Shown: positions 44,901-53,900 of the stretch, in pieces
How the letters are laid out: every line of letters begins with the position of its first letter
How positions within the stretch are numbered: position 1 is the first letter of the stretch
Source: Stieleria sedimenti
Lineage (GTDB): Bacteria > Planctomycetota > Planctomycetia > Pirellulales > Pirellulaceae
NCBI RefSeq assembly: GCF_025060895.1
Contig: NZ_JANZKV010000131.1
Span: forward strand, 1-64,000
Direction: 5' to 3'
Length of the DNA: 64,000 bases
Translations under genes and position numbers: made by a program
The notes under the pieces: generated by a model
What the model was told of the DNA's origin: nothing
The model's input: only the letters and a program-made list of their open reading frames with translations
Database searches by the model: none

Positions 44901-47900
44901 CTTACGAAATTCGAATACGACGGCGTCAATCGCCAGACGAAGATTACGACTCCCTTGGGACACGTGACAAAGCAGGGCTATGACGGCGGAGGGAATCTGG
45001 TGACCGTCGTCGGTCCCCGTGCGGCAACTGTCGGCGAAGAGGCGGCGACGACAACATTCGTCTTTGACGCAGCCGGCAACCTCACTGAAATCTCCGAACC
45101 AGAGGACCGCGTCACGAAGTTTACGTACAAGGTCAACACGAACTTCATCGAAACCGAAGAGATCTACGACGGGCAGCAATTGCTGCGTCGGACGCGATAC
45201 GTGCCCGATCATTCGGGGCGAATCCTACAGTCCATCGACGGAATCGGTCAGACGACCGTTTACACCTACGATCAAGTCGGCAACATCGTCCGCATCCGAG
45301 ACGACCGCGGAGCCGACCACGCCACGAAGTTCGTGTACGACAAGTTGAACCGAGAAACCTCTCGAACGCTGGCTTCCGGTCTGCCGGAAAGGGCGACGTG
45401 GACGACAAAGTACAACGCACTCGGACTTGTTGACGAGACGGTCGATGCGGTCGGACTCAAGGTGGAGTACGACTATGACTCGTTGCTGAACCTGGAAAAG
45501 AGGACCACCGGTGGCGAGCTGGAAGAGAAATTTGTCTACGACACGCTCGGATTCCTAAAGTCCTACACGGATCCCCGCGGGGATTTTTACCAGACCAAAT
45601 ACTTGCCGGATCAGGCCGGTCGCGTCGAAAAAATCGAAGGTGTATCTGGGACGCCGATCGATCCGAAACCGTACACCGTGATGATGGACTACGACAACGT
45701 CGGCAACTTGCTCTCGGTGTCGGATCGGCGAAGCACGTCCATTGAGACGACCTACACCTACGATGCGGATTCGCGGCGTGTGACCGAAACCGATCCCGAA
45801 GACCACACGTACAACTTCGCCTTTGACGAGGCGGATAATCTGATTGCCATCACCGATCCACGAGGGGAAGCGGGCGACGTCGACTTCACAACCCTCTTCA
45901 GCTACGACCTGCTCAATCGCCGGACGGGGGTCAAGCAACCCGGCGTGGGTAGCGCCTGCACGGTCTACGACGCCGTCGGGCAAGTGGTGATGGAAGTTGG
46001 CCCCGGGGCAGGATTGAGCGATTGCAGCAACGCCGACAATGCGTCTTCGCACACGACGGTCTACCAATACAACGACGTCGGTTACCTGGAAAGGGTCACC
46101 GACGCCGAAGGCGGCGTACAACAGTGGAGCAATTTCGACGCCGTCGGCAATGCTCGGACCTACGTCGATGTCCGCGGTTTCATGCACACTCGTATCTACG
46201 ACGGGCTCGAGCAGATCAAACAGGAAACCCACCAAAGCGGTCCTGACGGCCAAGAGACGGTGACCGAGACCTACCGCTACGATGCGATGGGGAAACTTCA
46301 CGAGTACACCGACCCGCGTGGATCTGACTACAAAACGACCTTCCAATACGATAGCCTGCAGCGTCTCGAGACGATCAGCCAGGCGGTTGTTGTCGGCGGC
46401 GGTACGTTGTCCGAAGTCCGCGACTATGACGAAGTCGGGAATTTGATCTCGATCCAAGACCCGCGTGGGGAGTACTACACGACGCGGTTCAGCTATGACG
46501 CGGATGGACGAGTGGTGAAGGTCGAATCGCCAACGGGGACGCAGGAGCTACCGGGTGAAGTGGCCGTGACGACGCGCCAGTACGACGTCGCTGGGAACCT
46601 GACGGCCGAGTTTGATGGACGCGGCGTGTCCTATGCGACCCGTTACGAGTATGACGATGTGGGCAGACTCAAAAAACTCATTCGCCCGACCGGGTCACCG
46701 AGCACGCCGGGGCCGGACGCGACCACCGAGTTTGACTATGACAAAGCCGGCAACGTCGAACGGATCGTTCACCCGAGGTCCGACGATTCAGGAACGTCAT
46801 ACGAATCGACGTTCTTGTACAACGGACGAAACGAGCTTGTCTACTCGATCGATGCAAATCAATACCGCGACAACTTTGATTACGACGACGCCGGGAACCT
46901 GAAGTCGTTGGAGCAGGTCAGCGGAGGGCAAACGGCGACCCGGACGACGACGTTCGAATATGACGAGCTGAATCGTCTGCGTTTCGAGCGACTCGGCCAA
47001 AGGGAAACCGAATACACCTACGACCCGCTGGGCAATCTGCTCACGGTCGCCGGCCCCTTTACCGATTCCGACGGAAATCCGCTGACGAGCACCTACACCT
47101 ACGATGCGCGGAACTTCGTCTCCAGTTTCACCGATGCCGAAAACCAAAAGACGAAGTTCGTCAACGACGCGGTCGGCAACGTCATCACGGAAGTCGATCC
47201 GCGGGGGGACTATTACACAACAACGAGGACCTATGACGGCATCGGTCGGATGATCGCCACGTCGCAACCGACCGGTAGCGAGGACTCTCCCTCGAGTCCC
47301 GTCGTGACAGAATTTGAGTACGATGGAGTCGGCAACCTGACCAAGTTGATTGATCCGCGCGGCGAGTCCTTTGCGACCGAGTACACCTTCGGCGCACGTG
47401 GATTGCTGCTTGAGCGTGACATGGCCGGCGGTCTCGAAAATGCGATTGAACGCGTCGTCGAAAGCATGGAGTACGACACGGCCGGGAATCTGGTGAAGTT
47501 AATCGATGCCCGCGGGGAGGCGTCCGCGACCACCTACGACTACGACTTCCAAAACAATCTGTCGTCCATCACCTATGCGGCGGCAGAGAACAAGCCGGGA
47601 GCGCTCGTCGAACGATTCGAATATGACGCGTCGGGGAATCCGACCAAGCATTTCACGCTCTCCTCCCCCAACAAGGCGGCGACGTTCCAATACGATGCCA
47701 ACGGGCGATTGATCGAAAGTGTTGATGCCGCCGATCAGGTAACCACATTCGTTTATGATCGGTTCGGGAATACGGTTTCGCAAACCGACCGGTTGGGCAC
47801 GACGACCTTCGAGTACGACGAACTCGATCGGATGACGAAACAAGTCGACGCGTTGCTGTACGAGACGAATTACGGCTATTCCGAAAGTGATACCATGATC

Positions 47901-50900
47901 GTCGTCAGTGACGCCGATGGCACTCTGCGCCAGACGGAACTGGATGGCGTCGGACGCGTCGTCCGGAACGTCGATGCCGCCGGGACCGCTGCGACATACC
48001 GGTATGACGAAGTCGGCAACGTGATCGAAGCGATCGATCGACGCAACGCGATCACTCGAACGGATTATGATGCGAGGAATATGCCGTTGAAGGTCGTGGA
48101 GGCGACGGGTTCGGACGTGGAACGGACTCGAACGTTCGCCTATGACGTGCTCGGGCGATTGAAACTGGAAACCGATCCACGGGGCGAGTTCTTCCGCAAG
48201 GAATACAGCTACGACAACCTGGGGCGGTTGGTGGAGCTGAAATTGCCCAGCGGAACGCCGGATCATCCCGGTCCGTCCACTCCCGGCGAAGACGGACTGG
48301 TTCATCAATGGAGCTACACACCGAGCGGCCAACTTGATTTCGAAATTCCGGCACGCGGCGATGTGTTTCGCATCGACTATGACTACGACTCGTTCGATCA
48401 TCTGATTTCGCAAACGTCTCAGGTCGGCACGGTTGCTGATCAGCAAACGGTCACCGAAACGTTTGTCTTTGACACGTCCGGGCGACTGCGTTCGCAAACC
48501 GACCTTTCCGGTTTTGAAAAGAAGTTCGAATACGATGTCGTCGATCGCTTGAGTTCGGTGACGTATGTCGCCGGCGGATCAGGTACGGATCGGACGTACA
48601 ATTGGGACTACGAGGATACGGCGGAAGGTTACCGAGCGATTCAAAAGGGGCCCGGCGAGATCGTGGTCGGGCAAGTCGATTATGACGCCCTCGGACGTGT
48701 CAGCCGAGAATATCAATTGGGCTCGCAGCCGCGCCAACTCACCTACAAACCGCGAGGGCAGGTCGCGACGGAAATGATGGGCGACCTGACCACCACGTTC
48801 AACTACGACACCCGTGGGAATCTCGCCAGCGCCGAGGATTCCGATGGGAATGTGACGCAATACGTCTTCGACGCGGAGGGGAATCTGACGTCACGAACCG
48901 ACCCGGGGCTGGCCACGCCGCACACCTGGGCGTACGACAACCTCGGACGCGTTTTCTTGGAAACGACGCCGGACGGTTCCGCGACACAATTTGAACATGG
49001 CGCTTCTGATTTTGTGCTCTCGGTGAAAGACGCGGCGGGCAACGTGACGACGTACGATCGCGATATCGCCGGACGTGTCTGGGCGGAAACGACGGAATTC
49101 GGCGAGCGGACGTTCTTCCGTGATCAGGCCGGCAACATCCTGACGCAGACCGACCGGCTCGGTCGTGTGATCGAACGTGACTTCAATGGGCTCGATCGCG
49201 TCGTCCAAGAGCGATGGTTAGACGAAACCAACAGCCTGGTCGATACCCTTGAATATTCCTTCACCCCCGACGGCCTGCTTGCGTCGGCAGACGATGGCAA
49301 CTCGCTCGTCACCCGCGACTATTCGCAAGACGCGTTTCGACGTGTGGTTCGGGAAACGGTTGACTACGTCCCCGGTGTTCCCGAAACCACGCTGTCGGTC
49401 GGCTACGACACGCTCGGCAGACGCGATCAGAGTCGCGTGGATCTCGGTTTCAACAATGCGTTTGTGAGCACGTATCAATATCTCGATCCTCTCGGTCGGT
49501 TGAGCCAAATTTCGCAGACGGGGCCGGACGTGACGTCCAAGTCCGTCAGCTACTCCTATGCCGACGGTTTGGATTTGCCTGAAGTGATCACGCGTACGGC
49601 CGGTGGCGGTTCCTCGGTGAACGTGGTGTCGCAGTTCACCTACGACGCCCGCGGTTTGATCGACACGCTCGCACACAGCGGTTCGGAATCGATCAACAAT
49701 TATGACTTTGATTTTGACGCGGCGGGGCGATTGGAGCGTCGCGAAGGCAGGTTTGATACCGCGGCGTTCACTTACGATGACGCCGGTCAACTGCTCACGG
49801 TGACCCATACCCAGGCCGAATTGGCGGCCGAATCCTACGACTATGCGAGCAACGGAAATCGCCAGTCGGCATCCAACGTGTCGGGCCCCTTCGTTTACGA
49901 GGGACAGAACCGGCTGGCCTCCGACGGCACACGGACCTACAGCTACGATCCCGAAGGGAACTTGATCGAAGTCATCGTGATCGCCAGCAACGAACGGACG
50001 ACGTTCGACTATGACCACCGAAATCGATTGGTGAGCGTCGTTCAACGTGATGTCACCGGCGAAATCGTTCGTACCGTAGAGTTCCAGTACGACGCGTTGG
50101 ACCGCCGGATCGGCGTGACCACCGATGACACGCCAACCGGTGGCGAGGTGCGGGAACAGACGTTCGTTTATGACGGACAAGACGTCGTGTTGGAGTGGCT
50201 GGACATCGACTCCGCCGGCGCGGCACTGGACGCCGTGAACCTGCACGGTGTGGGCACCGACGAAATCCTTGCCAGCGACTATGGCGGCGGCACGATGTAC
50301 TGGATGCTGCCGGACAACAACGGCACGATTCGTGACGTGGCGAGCCGGGACGGCCAACTCGCCAACCACGTCACACTCGATTCATTCGGCAACGTGATTG
50401 CGGAAACGGACGATTCGATCCCTGTCCGATTCCTGCTGGCCGGTCGTGAATACGATGAGCAGATCGGTCTGTACTACATGCGTGCCCGCTACTACGACCC
50501 GGCATCAGGGCGGTTTTTGAGCACCGATCCGCTTGGCCCTCTCGAAGGAGACATCGCGACCTACCGGTACGCGTTTAACAGCCCGACGACGTTTTCGGAT
50601 CCGACGGGGTTGAGTCCGGGTTCACAACCGTATCCGTGGGCGAGGCCGTTTTACATCGGCGGCGGCGGTGAGAACGCTTCGGGAGCCGAATTCTTCTTTA
50701 ACGTCGTGCTCAATTTGCCGGGCGCTTTGATCAACGTCGGCACCGACATCGTTCGCGAGTTGGCAGGACTTATCGTCGATCCGATTCTGGTGCTCGCCCA
50801 AACGGGATATCGGGCCGCTGCAGGACGTCCCTATACCGATGCCTACGTCGGAATCGGGCGTATGATTCCGTCGTTGGCGAGCGGCAATTTCGAACCGCTT

Positions 50901-53900
50901 AAACCGCTTGCCTTCATCGCCGCCAGCGGAGTCGCCGGTGCCACACGCGGCGCCGTGACCGGATCCGCGGCCGGCGGGGTGGGGGCGCTTCCCGGAGCCG
51001 TCGCCGGGTTCCTCACCGGCGCTTTGTACGGAGGCGTCGTGTTGGGGCTGGGGATGGGCGGCTACGAAACGATTCAGGGGATTCAGGAGGGCGATGCAAG
51101 GCGAGTCGCCAACGGGGTGGTGACCGGATTCGTCTCGCTGATCGGGGTGCGGTCGATTCCGAAGCTCGAGCCGATCGTCGCCAATCGGGTGGCCGCCTTC
51201 CAAAAAAATCTTGCTCGACCGGGCAGCAAGCCGAAGCGGAACACGCCGGTTGAAACAGCAGAGGTCGCTAAGAAAACGAATAAGTCCGCGTTCTCCGAGC
51301 CAGGTGCCGGGCAGTTTGAGGGCGTCCAGATGTCCGGGATTGGAGACTTGACCACCGCGGAGTTGACCAGTGCCATCAAGGTTGCCAAGGAGTTTGATGA
51401 ACCTCTGCTGTTCACCGGCAGTGTTGTCGAAGGACGGCGTCGAAATTTCAGTGCCTTGACCGCCGAGGGGAATCGCTTTCCGCTGAAGGACAAAGCCCCA
51501 AAGGGAACACCGAAGGCGCAAACGCGTAGCGATTTGGACATTGCCGCAAACGGCAAACCGGCCGGGTTGCGTGAAGCGTTGGTCCGGGAGTTTGATGATT
51601 TCGATGGATTCCTGATCAACCGATCGAGCAAAGCGAGTTCGGCCGCAGCTGACGAGACGGCAAGCTTTCTCCGCGTCAATCCCGACGGAAGTCTGGAGAT
51701 TTTCCCGCCAGCGAGGGCGAAGACGGCTGGCGGTTCGACAACGTCCACCATCAAGTTGTCGCCCGAGGCAGCCAAACGCGTCACGGTTCATTCGACGCGC
51801 GACGGACTCGCTTCGGTGAAGTCGCTGCAGTCGGGGACTGCCAACGCACGTGCGACCGCGAAAGTCCAGAATCCTGGACCGACGAAAAATCCGCCGCCGG
51901 CAAAACAACCACCGGGACTGGGCGATACGGTGGCGAGAAATCCGAACGCGAGTCCGCCCAATGCGGTCGCCAAATCCAATCCCTCTCCGCCGCCCGCTCG
52001 AAGCACGGCCAGCCCGACCGCAACCCAGAACACGCCCCAGGTGAACAACCCGGTCGCATCGGCTCAAGCCAACCCGTTCAGGTCGGTCGGCAAGAGTGAA
52101 CTGGCGCAGTTGGACGAGGCGTTGAGCGTCATGCGGCAGAAGCAAGCTGCAAACGCACCTCCCTTGCAGTCACGTTCCGGTGCGCCTGGATTCGGCGAAT
52201 TCGATGACCTGCTGCGAAATGCCGAGCAGCAGGTCCTCAATCGAAGCAGTTTTGCCGACTCGTTTTCGTCAACACGTCGGCTACCGTTTGAAGACCGCGC
52301 CTTCCTCAACGCACTCAACAAAGAGGTTCCGCGGTTCAAATTCCAGTCGCTTCCGCAGCTCGCCCAGATCAACGAGCAAATCGCCGGACTGAGTCGAAAC
52401 TTTTTCCGTACCGAAGCGAGGATCAATCGGACGAGGGCACGCGCCCTCGATTTCTTTGGCGAGGAAGTACTCCGTCAGGCTGACGATTTTGCATCAAAGG
52501 GAGGTTTTCCCGTGGGGCTGGCCGAACCGTTTTCGGACGCCGCCATCGTCGTCGGTCAACGGCTTTTAGACCTCAATCGGCGAACCGCCTCGTTGGCGAA
52601 GCAAAGCGCCGACTTAATCTTAAAGCGACAAACCGCGGTGGTCGATTTCGTCAAGAATTCGGTCGGGCGCAACTTCTTTGAAATCCGGGACATCACGCTG
52701 CGCCGGCAACTCGGTGTCGACGACGCCCTCCTGGGGGCGGCCGAACAAGCGGATCTGTCGCGCGTCTTGGCGGTCTTGGATGACTTGCTTCCCGGTCATA
52801 AACTTTTTCTCGAGTCAGGCCAGACGTACGGCCCGATTCTGCCGGAGGGATGGGAAAGCCCATCTGCTTCGTCGGCAACGACTGCTGCAATCAACGATGC
52901 CCCCATCTCCGTTGATGACGCCGCCATGCCGGAGCTGGAGGCGATCGCGCGATATGCCGCAGACGCCTTCTCCGAAGTGGTCCTTCCCGGGCGTCTGGAC
53001 CAAGTGATCGATGGCATCGAATTCCGTTGGGACGATTTGCCCAAAGGACAACTCGGATTCGGGACCTGGCAAATCGACGGAGATGATCGACGATTCATCA
53101 TTACCGTCGATACGGATGCCGACGGCCGAGGTTGGTTCGTCGACGAGACGCCGTGGGAAGATTCCGAGTTCGACGAAGACGGCCGCATGTTCGATTCTGA
53201 ATCACCCTACGATCTTGTCACCGTTCTCGCACACGAACTCGGACACGCGCTCGGTTTCGGAAGCGTCTACACTGAATTTGTCCGATACGTCGAGGAGGAT
53301 TCCGGCAATCGGTACTTTATCAGCAACGACGATGCTTATCTGTTGGATACCACCGGCAATGAGCTGGATCCGACAGTTCACGGTCAGGCACTCATGTCCG
53401 CATCGCTTGAGCCCGGCCGGAGGAAACATCTTGCACCCGCCGACCTGGCCATCTTCCAAACGCTTTATCGCGATTCAGACGGTTCGCGGGTGGCGGGCGA
53501 TTCGGCTCTGCACCTTCACACCGCGCAGCATGCCGGGGATCACAGCGGATTCGTCTTGATGGCGTCGCAGATCGTGGAAGACCTGCAGTCGGTTCCCGCA
53601 GTCGGATTCACGAACGAAGACTTTGCCGTTGGAGATGCCTCGGCGGACGAATTCGTGTGGCAAACGATCGGCGATTTAACCGTGGGGCAGGCAATGGCAA
53701 CCCTCAGCGAAGACGTGGGGATGATCACGGATCTGTCGCAGACGTTTGTCGTTCCCAATGGGGTCAACACGATTTCGTTTACGTTGACCGGCATTTCGAT
53801 GGATGTCGGTGGGGTGGCCGATGGCAATGCGTTGCATCCGCCGGAGGTGTTTGAGGTGGCGTTGTTGGATTCGCTGGGCGCGACGAGCTGGATGGGGGCG

